A stretch of 64,000 nt of DNA from Salinigranum rubrum (lineage in GTDB: Archaea > Halobacteriota > Halobacteria > Halobacteriales > Haloferacaceae): positions 310,001-374,000 of the forward strand of contig NZ_CP026309.1 in NCBI RefSeq assembly GCF_002906575.1. The letters are read 5' to 3'. This document shows positions 18,499 through 27,670 of the stretch, piece by piece (positions within the stretch are counted from its first letter, which is position 1; each line of letters begins with the position of its first letter). Under the pieces are notes generated by a model that was given only the letters and a program-made list of their open reading frames with translations, made no database searches and was not told the origin of the DNA. The translations under genes were made by a program, and so were the position numbers.

Positions 18499-18507
18499 AA
18501 TATTAAA
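18499..18507 (-). promoter_or_regulatory. TATA box of the first Hsp20 gene
   Basis: The minus strand reads TTTAATATT here, centred about 35 bases before the Hsp20 ATG. The surrounding 120 bases are clearly AT-richer than the coding regions, which fits a strong regulated promoter. Confidence 0.5.
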
Positions 18508-18651
18508 CGTTGCAGGATGCGTGATGGTAAATAGCACGCTAACAGGCGTCTTTCCGAAGGATCCGGTGTATTAAGCGAATACGTGAGTAAGGTATAAATT
18601 CAGATGTGTCGTCGTCGGGCTCTCCCGGATCGGCCCGCCTTCCGGACCGGC

Positions 18652-19086
18652 CTAGTCGATGTCGATGGTGTGTGACTCGTCGTCGTCGTCGACCGTCTCC
18701 CGGGGGAGCGTGACGGTGAGGACGCCGTTGGTGTACGTGGCGCTCGCGGCTTCCTCGTCGACTTCGTCGGGCAGGCGGACGGTTCGGGAGAGGGCACGGT
18801 GAGTTCGCTCGCGGCGGACGTACCGGGTGTCGTCGCTTTCCTCCTCGGTTTCGGTCTCTTCCTCGTGGTCGGCGGCGATGGAGAGGTCCCGTCCCGCCAC
18901 CGAGATGGTGATATCGTCGCGCTCGAAGCCGGGAAGGTCGGCCGAGACGACGATTTCGCTCTCGGTCTCTGCCACGTCGACGGCCACCTCGTGCGGGCGG
19001 GTGGGGACGTTCACGTCGCCGAAGGTTCGATTCATCTGCTCGAAGAACCGCTCGATATCCGTGAAGGGGTTCGGTCTGTCAGCCAT
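18652..19086 (-). CDS. Hsp20/alpha-crystallin small heat-shock protein (second of two)
   Basis: A 144-residue paralogue of the neighbouring Hsp20. The N-terminal arm starts with DRPNPFTDIERFFEQMNR, the alpha-crystallin domain contains VVSADLPGFERDDITISV and SATYTNGVLTVTLP, and the tail ends TIDID, again the I-x-I anchor. It is shorter in the N-terminal arm than its neighbour, which may change oligomer size or clients. No clear TATA box is seen before it. Confidence 0.92.
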   Translation of the reverse strand: MADRPNPFTDIERFFEQMNRTFGDVNVPTRPHEVAVDVAETESEIVVSADLPGFERDDITISVAGRDLSIAADHEEETETEEESDDTRYVRRERTHRALSRTVRLPDEVDEEAASATYTNGVLTVTLPRETVDDDDESHTIDID

Positions 19087-19285
19087 CTCACCTGTCGGTA
19101 CGTCGGCGACGGATTTGAGCCTTGCCCGCGATTCGGTGGCTAGCAGTTGGATAGGGCGGTTGAGCGAGAGGGGTAACGCGGAGAGAGGACGTCGGAACGA
19201 ACGGAGGAGAGACCGTGCGGACTCGTGGTTCGAACCGCACGCACGAGGTAGTGAGCGACCGAGCGACTGAACGGAGCGAGCGAAT

Positions 19286-19320
19286 CGGCTGAGAAGGACT
19301 GTGGCCTCACCGCGCCCGTG
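19286..19320 (+). repeat. Dispersed intergenic element, copy 1
   Basis: Plus-strand CGGCTGAGAAGG followed by GTGGCCTCACCGCGCCCGTG. Close relatives are at 22513-22546 and 28971-29004, weaker ones at 33564-33588 and 60975-60994. This copy ends 99 bases from the pheA stop, on the downstream side of that gene. The 332-base gap also has a GTGCGG/CCGCAC hairpin (19215-19240) and GAGCGA-type repeats but no gene. Confidence 0.55.
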
Positions 19321-19418
19321 ACTGCGCGAACGTCTGCACGCTCGTCAGTTGGCTCTCACGCGGTCGTTGATACCTCCTCCGTCGATTCCGACCACTCCGA
19401 CCACCGCTTCGACTCCAC

Positions 19419-20221
19419 TCAGACCACGTGCCGCGAGTCGTACGACCCGAGCTTCCGAACCCAGCCCTTCTTCGCGATCTCCTCGACGTCGGCGATGGCC
19501 TCCTGTGCCCGCGCCTCGTAGAGGCCGGCCTCGAAGTCGACGTGGAACAGGTAATCGCCCAGTCGGTTCCCGGAGGGCCGCGACTCGATGCGCGAGAGGT
19601 TGATGTCGCGCTCGGCGAACGCCTCCAGGAGTTCGAGCAGCAGGCCGGGGTAGTTGGCGTTCGGGTAGACGACGATGGAACTCTTCCCCCCGCGTCCGAG
19701 CGCTCGGACTCCGGTGCGATGACGAGGAAACGCGTCGCGTTCGAGGAGCGGTCCTGGATGTCCTCGGCGAGGATCTGCAACTGGTCGCCCGCGTTGTCCG
19801 GGTGACCGATGCCGGCGATGGCGGGGTCGTCGCGCGCCCGCTCGACCCCGCGGGCCGTCGAGGCGACCGCTTCGAGCGCGACGTCGGGGTACTCCGTTTC
19901 GAGGTAGGACCGACACTGCGCCAGCGCCTGCGAGTGGCTCGCGACGGTCGAAAAGTCCGGCCCCTGTGCCAACAGCGCGTGGCGGATGGGCGTGACGATC
20001 TCCTGGGTGACGGCCACGTCGTACTCCGCGAGGGCGTCGAGGCTCTCGGTGACGGAGCCCTCGATGCTGTTCTCGATGGGGACGACGCCGCGCGCGTACG
20101 TCCCGTCCGCGACGGCCTCGACGATGGAGGTGACCGACTCGCGGAACTCCACCTCGTCGGCGACGGCGTTCGCCGCGCGATGTGAGTACGTCCCGGCGGG
20201 GCCGAGGGTGACGGCTCTCAT
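19419..20221 (-). pseudogene. pheA: Prephenate dehydratase, frameshifted
   Basis: Converts prephenate to phenylpyruvate for phenylalanine synthesis. The catalytic domain is complete: TLGPAGTYSHRA at the start, PIENSIEGSVTESLD, and the TRF catalytic motif in NATRFLVIAPESE. The regulatory ACT domain (NYPGLLLELLEAFAERDINL and ESRPSGNRLGDYLFHVD) continues in another frame. The switch is in a run of six C at 19686-19691, and one more base joins the two parts into a normal ~267-residue enzyme. Probably functional in the cell if the missing base is an artefact. Confidence 0.88.
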
Positions 20222-20416
20222 ACTGGCTCTCTTCTGCACTCGCCGGCAAAAGGTCGTCGGGTCACTCCACGTGGACCGGCGGCTCGAACCGATGCACCGC
20301 TCGCCCCTCCGTCGTGTCGCTGTTGCGTCCTCCGTCGTGCGACTATCCGCGTTTCGTGAGCTTAATCCGTTTCTGCCGGGCGGTTAACAAAGTACGCCTG
20401 TGACGACGGTCCTGTC

Positions 20417-20971
20417 ATGACACCTGTCCGCACCCGTCCCGGTGGGCCGAAGCGGCCCCGCCACACCGCGTGGCAGTTCGCCGTCCTCGTCGTGACCGCT
20501 CTCGTGGTGCTGAGTACGACCGTCGCCGTCTCGGCACCCGCGACCGCCTCCTCGCACACGCCTCGGATTCCCGGCCTTCCGAACGGCAGCTATCTCGTCA
20601 CCGTCGACTTCGCCGGCCTGCTCGCCGAACTGACCGTCCCGGTGACGTTCTCCGGTGGATCGGTCTCGGTCGGCGGTCCCGTGGACCAGTTCCTCGTCGC
20701 CTCCCTCCTTCTCGCCAGCGGCGGCGACGTCGACAGCATCGAGATAACGACGCTCGCGGGCACGAAACCGCCCGTCTCGTCGAGCGCCGGGCTTCCGGAC
20801 GGACTCTACGTGGTGAACCTCGTCGTCGGCGGTGAGGCCTTCGAACTGCGGGCCGACGTCGACGACGGGGCGGTCGACCTCCTGACGCCGCTCGCCCTGT
20901 TCGACGCGCTCCGGGCGCTGTCTCGGGGCGAGCAACTCCAGCGGTTCGGCGTGATTCGAACCGGTCGCTGA
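20417..20971 (+). CDS. Exported or surface protein of unknown function
   Basis: A 184-residue protein with a Sec-type signal: a basic start (RTRPGGPKRPRH), a hydrophobic helix at about residues 20-40 and an AxA-like end near ATASS. The mature part contains two similar beta segments, GLPNGSYLVTVDFAG and GLPDGLYVVNLVVGG, an internal repeat of about 80 residues. No catalytic motif is visible. The repeat suggests a small two-lobed extracellular binding protein, but this is only inference. Confidence 0.65.
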   Translation: MTPVRTRPGGPKRPRHTAWQFAVLVVTALVVLSTTVAVSAPATASSHTPRIPGLPNGSYLVTVDFAGLLAELTVPVTFSGGSVSVGGPVDQFLVASLLLASGGDVDSIEITTLAGTKPPVSSSAGLPDGLYVVNLVVGGEAFELRADVDDGAVDLLTPLALFDALRALSRGEQLQRFGVIRTGR

Positions 20972-21014
20972 CCGCCGGGTCGTTCGTCCGTGATTCGGTT
21001 CTTCGAGGTATGGG

Positions 21015-22321
21015 TCAGTCCTGCCACGCCGCGAGCGCCCGCAACTCGTCGGCCACCGCTGCGACGTCCTCTGCTTCGAGCGCACCCCGTTCGGTGACGA
21101 ACCGGGCCACGAACGCCGCGGGCGTCCGGTCGAACGTCGGGTTCGCCGCGGCTACGTCCTCGTCGCCGTCGTACACCGCCTCGGCCGGCCCCTCCTCGCC
21201 CGCGACGGTCGCCGTCGTCGCCACTTTGTCGGTCGCCGTCACCACGTCGACGGGGACGCTCTCGTTCGACGCCGCGATGGCGACACCGCGCGTGCCAGTC
21301 TTGTTCACGACGCTTCCGTCAGGGAGGACCGTGTCGGCACCGACGACCACCCTCTCGACTTCGCTTCCGAGCCCGCCGCTCAGGACGTGTGCGACCGCCG
21401 CGTCCGTGAGAAGCGTCACGCCGACGCCCGCCTCGGCGAGTCGCTCGGCCACGCCCACGCCCTCGCGGGCCGGACGCGACTCGGCGACGTAGACGTGCGC
21501 GGGACCCTCGCTCTCTCCCCCTCGGGAGAGCGCGCGCTCGACCGTCCCCGACCGCGAGAGGGTGAGCACGTGTTCGCCGGCGAGGCGTTCGGCAACCGCT
21601 CGGGAGGCGCTCCGGTCGGCGTCGAGCGCCCGTCCGATTCCGTCGTGTGCCGCCCGTTCGACGCTCTCCGGCCTCCGGTCGGCCTCGCTGGCCTCGGTCA
21701 TCGCTCGGTTCACCCGGTTCCCGAGCGCGGTCATGCTCGGCCGGGCGTCGAGGAGGGCCGCGGCGACGTCGACCAGTCGCTCCCATCCCGTCTCACCCGC
21801 GTCGTCCTCACTCGCCAGCCCCGCCTCGTCACGCAGCACTTCGAGCGCGCGAAGCGAGAGCCACGCGGAGCCGTGGTCGGTGTCGGTCTCGACGGTCCGA
21901 ACGGTGGGCCGGACGCGGTCGTACGCCTCCCAGAGCTTCGGGACCGTCTCGCGCCGGCGAATCTCGGGCGGCGCGACCCACGCCGTCTCCGCGACTTCCT
22001 CGTTCGGCGTCACGCCGCGCTCCGAACAGTCGAACAGGAACGGGTGGACGACCCACCGAACCGAGCGGTCGTCGTCGGTAAAGGCGAGCGGGTCCCCGCG
22101 TCGAACCACCGTCACGGCGTCGGCGAGGCCCGTCTCCTCTGCTATCTCCCACCGCGCGGCCGCCTCCGGGTCGCCCTCGGCGTAGCCCGAGACGGCGCCC
22201 CACTTCCCCCGATAGGTCCCGACCTCGTCGCTCCGTCGGACGAGGAGCACCTCCCCGAGTTGCGGAGAAAGACCGTCACGACGTGGCGTTCGTCGGATTC
22301 GTCGCTCTCGCCGCTCGTCAT
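21015..22321 (-). pseudogene. NUDIX hydrolase fused to eIF2B-like domain, frameshifted
   Basis: The N-terminal NUDIX domain has the box remnant GYAEGDPEAAARWEIAEETG (G-x5-E-x7-REUxEExG type). The C-terminal domain from about residue 150 resembles eIF2B alpha / ribose-1,5-bisphosphate isomerase, with VVVGADTVLPDGSVVNKTGT as the typical motif. A similar fusion is known to me from haloarchaea. The first ~20 codons (MTSGESDESDERHVVTVFL...) lie in another frame; the break is at a run of four C (22253-22256) and one base restores FLRNSGEVLLVRRSDEVG. A later in-frame ATG also exists, but it would cut the first NUDIX strand. Confidence 0.78.
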
Positions 22322-22420
22322 GCGTCGGTGTACGCGGACGACGTCGATAAGTCTCGGCTCCGGAGGCGGACGAAGTGCCGTCCGCGTCGGAACGGCTCGG
22401 AGCAACAGCGTTGCGCCGGT

Positions 22421-22546
22421 GTCTTCACAAACGGAGTGAGTGAAGGCTTGAAGCGACGGAGTCGCTTCAGTGGATGTCCGAGCGACCGAACGCAGCGAGA
22501 GAGCGAAGGAACCGGCTGAGGAGGACGTGGCCACACCGCGTCCGTG
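22421..22546 (+). repeat. Intergenic REP-like element with hairpin, copy A
   Basis: From GTCTTCACAA through a perfect hairpin TGAAGCGAC/GTCGCTTCA (22449-22469) to the dispersed motif CGGCTGAGGAGGACGTGGCC (from 22513). The first 90 bases match a related but decayed segment at 60778-60870; the last 34 match the elements at 19286 and 28971. It ends 120 bases from the hisH stop. No gene is seen in the 344-base gap. Confidence 0.55.
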
Positions 22547-22665
22547 TCTCGCTTCGATCGCTGCCGCGTTGTCCGCGTGGCTCTCGACACTTCCGCCCGC
22601 GCCGAACCCGGTTCACAGCCGACGGTCTTCTCGGCACACACCGACCGCGACCGGGTCCGCCGGGT

Positions 22666-23328
22666 TCACGCCTCGTCCGCGCAGAGTTCGACGAAGTTCC
22701 GCAGGATTCGTAATCCGGTTTCCCCGGACTTCTCGGGGTGGAACTGCGTCCCGAAGACGGTCCCCTCCTCGTTGGCGACCACCGAGGGGAAGTCGACGCC
22801 GTAGTCCGTAGTAGCCACCACCGCCTCCTCGTCGTCGGGCGCGGCGTAGTACGAGTGGACGAAGTAGGCGTAGCCGCCATCCACCCCGTCGACGAGCGGG
22901 TGCTCTCTTCGAACTCGGAGTTCGTTCCACCCCATGTGGGGGACCTTCTGCCCCTCGTCGAACCGGAGGTTCCGCCCCGGGATGAAGTCGAGGCCCTCGA
23001 CCTCCCCCTCGCCGGCGTGGTCGGCCTCCTCGCTGGAGGTGAGGAGCATCTGCATCCCGAGGCAGATGCCGAACACCGGCGTTCCCTCGGCGGCGGCCTC
23101 CGCGAGCGCCTCGCGGAACGGCCCCGCGTTCTCCATTCCCTCGCTGAACGCCCCGACGCCGGGCAGGACGATGCCGTCGGCGTCGTCGAACGCCGCGGGG
23201 TCGTCCGAGATGGTGACGTCGGCGCCCGCGCGTTCGAGTCCGCGCATCGCCGAGCGGAGGTTGCCCAGGCCGTAGTCGACCATGACCACGGACGCCAGCG
23301 TCTCCTCGGCGGGTTCCGAGATGCTCAT
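22666..23328 (-). CDS. hisH: Imidazole glycerol phosphate synthase, glutaminase subunit
   Basis: A 220-residue class I glutamine amidotransferase that supplies ammonia to HisF for imidazole-ring closure in histidine synthesis. The VDYGLGNLRS start, the oxyanion strand PGVGAF, the nucleophile cysteine in FGICLGMQ and the His-Glu of QFHPEKSG are all present. The N-terminal ~14 residues (MSISEPAEETLASV) are an extension common in haloarchaea. hisF is not in the window; hisE lies 5 kb away on the other strand, so the pathway genes are scattered. Confidence 0.95.
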   Translation of the reverse strand: MSISEPAEETLASVVMVDYGLGNLRSAMRGLERAGADVTISDDPAAFDDADGIVLPGVGAFSEGMENAGPFREALAEAAAEGTPVFGICLGMQMLLTSSEEADHAGEGEVEGLDFIPGRNLRFDEGQKVPHMGWNELRVRREHPLVDGVDGGYAYFVHSYYAAPDDEEAVVATTDYGVDFPSVVANEEGTVFGTQFHPEKSGETGLRILRNFVELCADEA

Positions 23329-23409
23329 ACGAGGAGTACATGGGTCGCGCTCAAGTGCGTTTCCGTTCGTACAACCGCCCGCTCCGCCGCCCAGTGGGGC
23401 GCGAGTGCC

Positions 23410-23580
23410 TCAGGCGTCCACGATCTTCGACCGGATGGACGCGGCCGTCTCCTCGTCCAGCGTCAGGTCCGGATGCGCGCTCGCGGCGTGTGCTTCCGCC
23501 TGCGCCATGATCTCCTCCTCGGTCTCGCCCTCGATGCTCGCGTGACACCCCTCCATCGGACAGTCGAGTCGTTTCGACAT
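23410..23580 (-). CDS. DUF1059 small protein
   Basis: A 56-residue protein: CPMEGCHASIEGETEEEIM with a CxxxxC pair and a later histidine-containing helix (AHAASAHPD). This matches the DUF1059 pattern, a small presumed metal-binding protein of unknown role. The ATG at 23580 and TGA at 23410 define a compact frame just upstream of hisH on the same strand, with 81 bases between them, so co-transcription is possible. Confidence 0.8.
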   Translation of the reverse strand: MSKRLDCPMEGCHASIEGETEEEIMAQAEAHAASAHPDLTLDEETAASIRSKIVDA

Positions 23581-23708
23581 GACCCACTATGTAGGATGGT
23601 AACACACATAGCGCTGTCGGCTGTTCACGCCGGATTCGGGCGCGCTGTCCCTCTCGGATCGACGAACGGGTGAGGTGTACTTATCAGGCCGACTGACGTT
23701 CTCCCGGT

Positions 23709-24449
23709 ATGCGTCTGCTGCCTCCGCGCGAGTCGTCACGGCTAGCCGTCGTGGGACTCGTCGCGGCCAACGCGGTGCCCCTCGTCGGCGTCGCCCTCCT
23801 CGGGTGGCAGCTCTCGGTCGTCATGGTCATCTACTGGCTCGAAAGCGGCGTCATCGGCGCGCTGAACGTCCCGAAGGTCCTGCTCGCGGCCGGCTCGGAA
23901 GTCCCGGAGAACTTCAACGCGACCATCAACGGCCGGCAGGTCGACCTCTCCGGCCCCACAGAGCCGAGAGACGGTCTCCACCTCTACCCCGAGAACACGC
24001 CCATCGCGGGCTTCTTCGTCATGCACTACGGGATATTCTGGGTCGTCCACGGCGTCTTCGTCTTCACCCTGTTCGCCCCCTCCCCCTTCTCGAACGCGTT
24101 CGGGCTCTCGACGGTGCTTTTGGGCCTCGGCGGCATGGTCGTGAGCCACGCCGGGTCGTTTCTCGTCAACTTCGTCGGCAACGAGGAGTACCGCGCCACC
24201 TCCCCGGGACTCCAGATGAAAGAGCCGTACCGCCGCGTCATCGTCCTCCACGTCACCATCGTCCTCGGGGCGTTCGTGGTCACCGCAGTCGGCGCGCCCG
24301 TCGCCGCGTTGCTCCTCCTCGTGGGACTGAAGACCGCGACCGACCTCCACGCGCACCTGAAAGAACACCGCCGGGCGGCCGAACGTCGGCGCGAGCGGGT
24401 AAAAACGGGTGAACGCGACCGCCGGGCCGAATCCATCGAGGTCGGCTGA
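23709..24449 (+). CDS. DUF6498-type multi-span membrane protein
   Basis: A 246-residue membrane protein. Hydrophobic segments lie at about residues 12-32, 34-60, 105-127, 132-155 and 178-212, giving five or six helices, and the cytoplasmic tail is strongly charged (HRRAAERRRERVKTGERDRR). MVIYWLESGVIGALNVPK and MHYGIFWVVHGVFVF agree with the DUF6498 pattern as I remember it. No catalytic residues are apparent and function is unknown. Confidence 0.75.
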   Translation: MRLLPPRESSRLAVVGLVAANAVPLVGVALLGWQLSVVMVIYWLESGVIGALNVPKVLLAAGSEVPENFNATINGRQVDLSGPTEPRDGLHLYPENTPIAGFFVMHYGIFWVVHGVFVFTLFAPSPFSNAFGLSTVLLGLGGMVVSHAGSFLVNFVGNEEYRATSPGLQMKEPYRRVIVLHVTIVLGAFVVTAVGAPVAALLLLVGLKTATDLHAHLKEHRRAAERRRERVKTGERDRRAESIEVG

Positions 24450-24458
24450 GTCGCGCGA

Positions 24459-25070
24459 TTAAAAGTCGCCGAGGCTCGACTGGCCGTCCCCGTCCTCGCG
24501 AACGCCCGCGAGGCGAGCGGCCTCGGCGATGGTTTCGAAGAAGCCCTCGCGCTGACTGCGGTCGTACAGCGTCGCCGCCGGGTGAACGGAGACGAGGAGG
24601 CGCGTCGTGGTCCCGTCGAGCCGAAGGTCGTGGACGCTCCCGGCCTCCTTGGTCACGGCGACCGACCGTTCGAGCAGGTGCTGAGAGGGCACCTTCCCGA
24701 GCGTCACGACCACGTCCGGCTCCACCGACCGTAACTCGGCTTCGAGGAACCCCCGGCAGTTCCCAAGTTCCTCCGTCGTGGGGTCGCGGTTCTCCGGCGG
24801 TCGACACCGGACGCAGTTCGTGATGCGGACGTCCCCCCGGCTCAGCCCGGCGTCGCGCAGCGCCTCGTCCAGCACGCTCCCCGACCGCCCGACGAACGGC
24901 TCGCCCTCCTCGTCCTCGGTCGCGCCGGGTCCCTCGCCGACGAAGACGACGTCGGCGTCGTCGGGACCGACGCCGTTGACGATGCGACTCCGCGACTCGA
25001 CGAGTTCGGGGCAGCGCTCGCACGCCGTCACCCGCCGTCCGTCGAACTCGACCCCGGGTTCGGTGTCCAT
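24459..25070 (-). CDS. Uracil-DNA glycosylase, iron-sulfur (family 4) type
   Basis: A 203-residue DNA repair enzyme that removes uracil. Motif A is GEGPGATEDEEGEPFVGRSG and motif B is SVHPAATLY. Cysteines placed for a 4Fe-4S cluster are seen in ACERCPEL (C17, C20), ITNCVRCRPP and NCRGFLEAE. The ATG at 25070 removes an eight-residue proline-rich upstream extension. The stop is ten bases from the convergent DUF6498-like gene. Confidence 0.9.
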   Translation of the reverse strand: MDTEPGVEFDGRRVTACERCPELVESRSRIVNGVGPDDADVVFVGEGPGATEDEEGEPFVGRSGSVLDEALRDAGLSRGDVRITNCVRCRPPENRDPTTEELGNCRGFLEAELRSVEPDVVVTLGKVPSQHLLERSVAVTKEAGSVHDLRLDGTTTRLLVSVHPAATLYDRSQREGFFETIAEAARLAGVREDGDGQSSLGDF

Positions 25071-25138
25071 ACCGGGTGGCGGGTCCGGGCGCACTTAATC
25101 TCGGCCGTTGCTCCTTCGGTCGTCCCGTCGTCGAACGC

Positions 25139-25732
25139 TCACGCCCCGTCGAGAAACCGCTCGCGCGCGCCACGCGCCGCCAGCCGCGCCACCCGCAGCG
25201 GCTCCGGGCGGCCGCCTTCGGGTGTGAACGCCCGAACGACGTCGGCGGCGTCGTCCTCGCTGTCACAGCCCACCGTCCGCACGAACACCGTCTCGCCGTT
25301 CACCGAGACGCGCCGACGGGGCGGCAGTCGCTCGTAGACCGCGAGCCGGTCCTCCAGCGCCTCGCCCGCGAACGCCTCGCGGAGCGCGGGTTCGAGGCCG
25401 GCGCTCGCCTCGAACGAGACGGCGAGGACGGGACGGTCGACGGCGGTCCCCAGACGGGGGAGGTCGACCACGTTGAACCAGGCGGGCGCGACGCCCGCGA
25501 GAAAGACGAACTGGACGTCATCGCGGCCGAGGACCGGGAGGGACGCCATCGCGCTCGTCGCGTCGGTCCCTCCGACGGTACACGTCGCGAAGGAGAAGCC
25601 GTCGACGACCCGGTCGGCGCGGACCACCGCGCCACAGAGCACGCTCGGGTCGCCCTCGGTCGCACCGTCGGACGCCGCGATGCCGACGGCGCGGGTTCCG
25701 GCCTTCACGTCAGCGGGACGGGTGTGAGTCAT
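25139..25732 (-). CDS. DUF99 family protein
   Basis: A 197-residue archaeal protein. Marks are GIAASDG near residue 18, followed by the alpha/beta segments VLCGAVVRADRVVDGF, VQFVFLAGVAPAWFNVVD and RPVLAVSFE. The fold is thought to relate to endonuclease V-like RNase H proteins, but no clear catalytic set can be claimed. Start ATG at 25732. It lies 69 bases upstream of the uracil-DNA glycosylase start on the same strand; a repair link is possible but unproven. Confidence 0.82.
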   Translation of the reverse strand: MTHTRPADVKAGTRAVGIAASDGATEGDPSVLCGAVVRADRVVDGFSFATCTVGGTDATSAMASLPVLGRDDVQFVFLAGVAPAWFNVVDLPRLGTAVDRPVLAVSFEASAGLEPALREAFAGEALEDRLAVYERLPPRRRVSVNGETVFVRTVGCDSEDDAADVVRAFTPEGGRPEPLRVARLAARGARERFLDGA

Positions 25733-25789
25733 GATCGGCGTTCGCCGACGTGGTCGGCGACACGGATAAGACGGTCACACCCGCCTCGC

Positions 25790-25972
25790 TCACTCTTCGG
25801 TCCGCTTGATGTCCTGTAACCGGTCGAGCAGTTCGTCGTTCGACGCCCCGATGTCGTACTCGACGGACCCGTCGTGGGTGTTTCTGGCGGTCTGTTCCGC
25901 GTCCTCTTCGTCGTAGTCGGCGTCTATCTCCTGGTTCTCTTGCTCTGACTCGTCGTAGCTTCCGAACCCCAT
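25790..25972 (-). CDS. DUF5786 small acidic protein
   Basis: A 60-residue, very acidic protein: MGFGSYDESEQENQE, a middle with THDGSVEYDIGASNDELLDRL, and a short C-terminal helix. It matches the small haloarchaeal family I know as DUF5786. No metal or catalytic motif. It stands alone with its own AT-rich upstream region. Confidence 0.8.
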   Translation of the reverse strand: MGFGSYDESEQENQEIDADYDEEDAEQTARNTHDGSVEYDIGASNDELLDRLQDIKRTEE

Positions 25973-26107
25973 CTCGTGTTACACTAGCCGATTCGTCGCC
26001 AAAAAACTGCATGACAGTTTTCACGAACGTTCGTCGTTGGTTTTTGTCCCGTCCGCGCCCGATGCCGACCTCCCTGGTTTTTATTCGCGGGCACGAAACG
26101 AGCGGCC

Positions 26108-26740
26108 ATGAGCGAAGCCGTCGTTCTCGTCACCGCGGACGCCGACCAGTTCACCTGTAACGCGTACCTCCTGCTCGGCGAGACGCCGACGCTCGTCGAC
26201 GCGGGGACCATGCCCGGCGTCGCACGCGTCGTCGCCGACCACACCGACACGCTCGACCGGGTCGTCCTCACGCACCAGCACTCCGACCACGTCGGGCGGT
26301 TGGACGAGGTGGTCGACGCGTTCGACCCCGACGTGTTCGCCTACGCCGACCACCCCCACAGAACCGAGGCCATCGAGGACGGTGACCGGGTCGCGATGGG
26401 CGACGAGCGGTTCGACGTGGTGTACACGCCCGGTCACGCCACCGACCACGTCTCGCTCGTCTCCGAGACGCGACTGTTCAGCGGCGACGTAGTCGTCTAC
26501 AACGACGGCGCGTACGACGACGGGAGTTTCGGGCGAACCGACATGGCCGGGCAGTCGCGCGAACGGCTCATCACGAGCCTCAAAGCGCTCCTGGAGCGTC
26601 TCCCCGACTCGGTCACCTCGATGTACGCCGGCCACGGCGACGCGTTCCACGCGGCCGACCACGACGACTCCGTTCGTGACGTCGTCGAGCGGGCGCTCTC
26701 GCGGGCCGAACTGCGCCAGCCGAAGTACCCCGAAGAGTAA
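26108..26740 (+). CDS. Metallo-beta-lactamase-fold hydrolase
   Basis: A 210-residue MBL-fold protein. The two-metal site is intact: HQHSDH (HxHxDH), then PGHATDH, SGDVV and the last ligand in AGHGD. The N-terminal half (FTCNAYLLLGETPTLVDAGT) is the glyoxalase II/hydroxyacyl-hydrolase-like arrangement. The family hydrolyses thioesters, lactones or phosphoesters; the substrate is not evident. It converges with the L40e gene across an inverted repeat. Confidence 0.88.
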   Translation: MSEAVVLVTADADQFTCNAYLLLGETPTLVDAGTMPGVARVVADHTDTLDRVVLTHQHSDHVGRLDEVVDAFDPDVFAYADHPHRTEAIEDGDRVAMGDERFDVVYTPGHATDHVSLVSETRLFSGDVVVYNDGAYDDGSFGRTDMAGQSRERLITSLKALLERLPDSVTSMYAGHGDAFHAADHDDSVRDVVERALSRAELRQPKYPEE

Positions 26741-26834
26741 CTGTTCCTCCGCGTCCGTCCGCCGCGGCGGAGACGCGTCGCTTGGCGGAGCGAATCGAGT
26801 CGAGAAGAGAGTCGCGCCGAGGCCCGACGTGGTT

Positions 26835-26920
26835 CCTCATAAGGCCTGTTGTCGGTCGTTCCCGGTCGTCACCGCGAGGCCGGTGAGGTCCGGTACACAG
26901 TGACAACAGACCTTATCAGG
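26835..26920. terminator. Inverted repeat between convergent genes
   Basis: ATAAGGCCTGTTGTC (26839-26853) and GACAACAGACCTTAT (26902-26916) pair at 14 of 15 positions across 48 bases, with three more outer pairs after a mismatch. The right arm overlaps the L40e stop codon. It sits between two genes that end toward each other and could serve both as a terminator. Confidence 0.5.
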
Positions 26921-27065
26921 CCGCCCGTCGCTCTTTCGACTTCGGACGGAGGTTCTTGTATCCGCACTTGCGGCAACTCGTGGCCCGCTGGGGGTTCCGC
27001 GCGTTACAGCGCATGCAGATCTGTTTGCTCAGCGTCCGTTTTTCGGCAGCGTCGAAACTCGCCAT
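26916..27065 (-). CDS. rpl40e: Ribosomal protein L40e
   Basis: A 49-residue zinc-ribbon protein of the large ribosomal subunit. Two CxxC pairs, [10 protein letters not shown] and [10 protein letters not shown], bind zinc, and the rest is basic ([16 protein letters not shown]). The length and order match archaeal L40e. It is encoded alone. Its stop codon lies inside the right arm of an inverted repeat. Confidence 0.95.
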   Translation of the reverse strand: MASFDAAEKRTLSKQICMRCNARNPQRATSCRKCGYKNLRPKSKERRAA

Positions 27066-27137
27066 GCCTCCCGATACAGGAGTCGGCGTGAAAACCCTTG
27101 CGAGACGGACGTCCGCACGGTGCGGGGGAAAACGACG

Positions 27138-27407
27138 TTACGCGGAGGCTTCGCTCAATGCGGCCTCGATGTCCTCGCGCTGGGTGACGCCGACGAAGCG
27201 GTCGACGACGCCCTCCTCGTTCTCGACGACGAGCGTCGGGAGCGACCGAACCTGGTACTCGTTGGCGACGTCCTGCTTCTCGTCGACGTCGACCTTCTCG
27301 AGTTCGAGGTCGTCGCCCCACTCCGCGACGATGTCCTCGAGGATCGCGTCTTGCTGCTTGCACGGGCCACACCAGTCGGCGTAGAAGTCTTTGAGTCGGA
27401 CGCTCAT
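27138..27407 (-). CDS. Thioredoxin
   Basis: An 89-residue thioredoxin-fold protein, shorter than the usual ~105 because the first beta-alpha element is trimmed. The redox site is WCGPCKQQ and the cis-proline loop is RSLPTLVV. It is a cytoplasmic disulfide reductant by family. The ATG at 27407 was chosen because it opens directly into the conserved LKDFYADWCGPC strand; longer frames add basic non-family sequence. It is 72 bases upstream of L40e on the same strand. Confidence 0.92.
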   Translation of the reverse strand: MSVRLKDFYADWCGPCKQQDAILEDIVAEWGDDLELEKVDVDEKQDVANEYQVRSLPTLVVENEEGVVDRFVGVTQREDIEAALSEASA

Positions 27408-27505
27408 TGCGTCCCGTTGATTGCCAACTCGGAGAGATAAGGATTTCCCACTCTTTCCCCCGCGGGGAACGAAACGTTTAGGCGCTCGACTTCTCATGTG
27501 AGAGT

Positions 27506-27670
27506 ATGAGCAGTGGACAGAACAGTGGCGGCCTGATGTCGAGCGCGGGGCTCGTCCGCTACTTCGACGCCGAGGACCGCAACGCGATCCGTATCGACCC
27601 CAAGACCGTCGTGGCGTTCGGCCTCCTCTTCGGCGTCCTCGTGATGGTGCTGAACGTCGTCGCGCTGTAG
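27506..27670 (+). CDS. secG: Preprotein translocase subunit Sec61beta
   Basis: A 54-residue tail-anchored protein with a Gly/Ser-rich start, the conserved [16 protein letters not shown] motif, IRIDPKTVV, and one C-terminal helix. This is the archaeal Sec61beta pattern; the protein associates with SecYE in the membrane. A TTTAGG box about 30 bases before the ATG is a likely promoter element. It diverges from the thioredoxin gene. Confidence 0.95.
   Translation: MSSGQNSGGLMSSAGLVRYFDAEDRNAIRIDPKTVVAFGLLFGVLVMVLNVVAL

Noticed and set aside
21015-22250. A NUDIX gene starting at the internal ATG at 22250
   Set aside because: That start removes the first strand of the NUDIX fold; the upstream frame restored by one base supplies it and begins at a good ATG at 22321.
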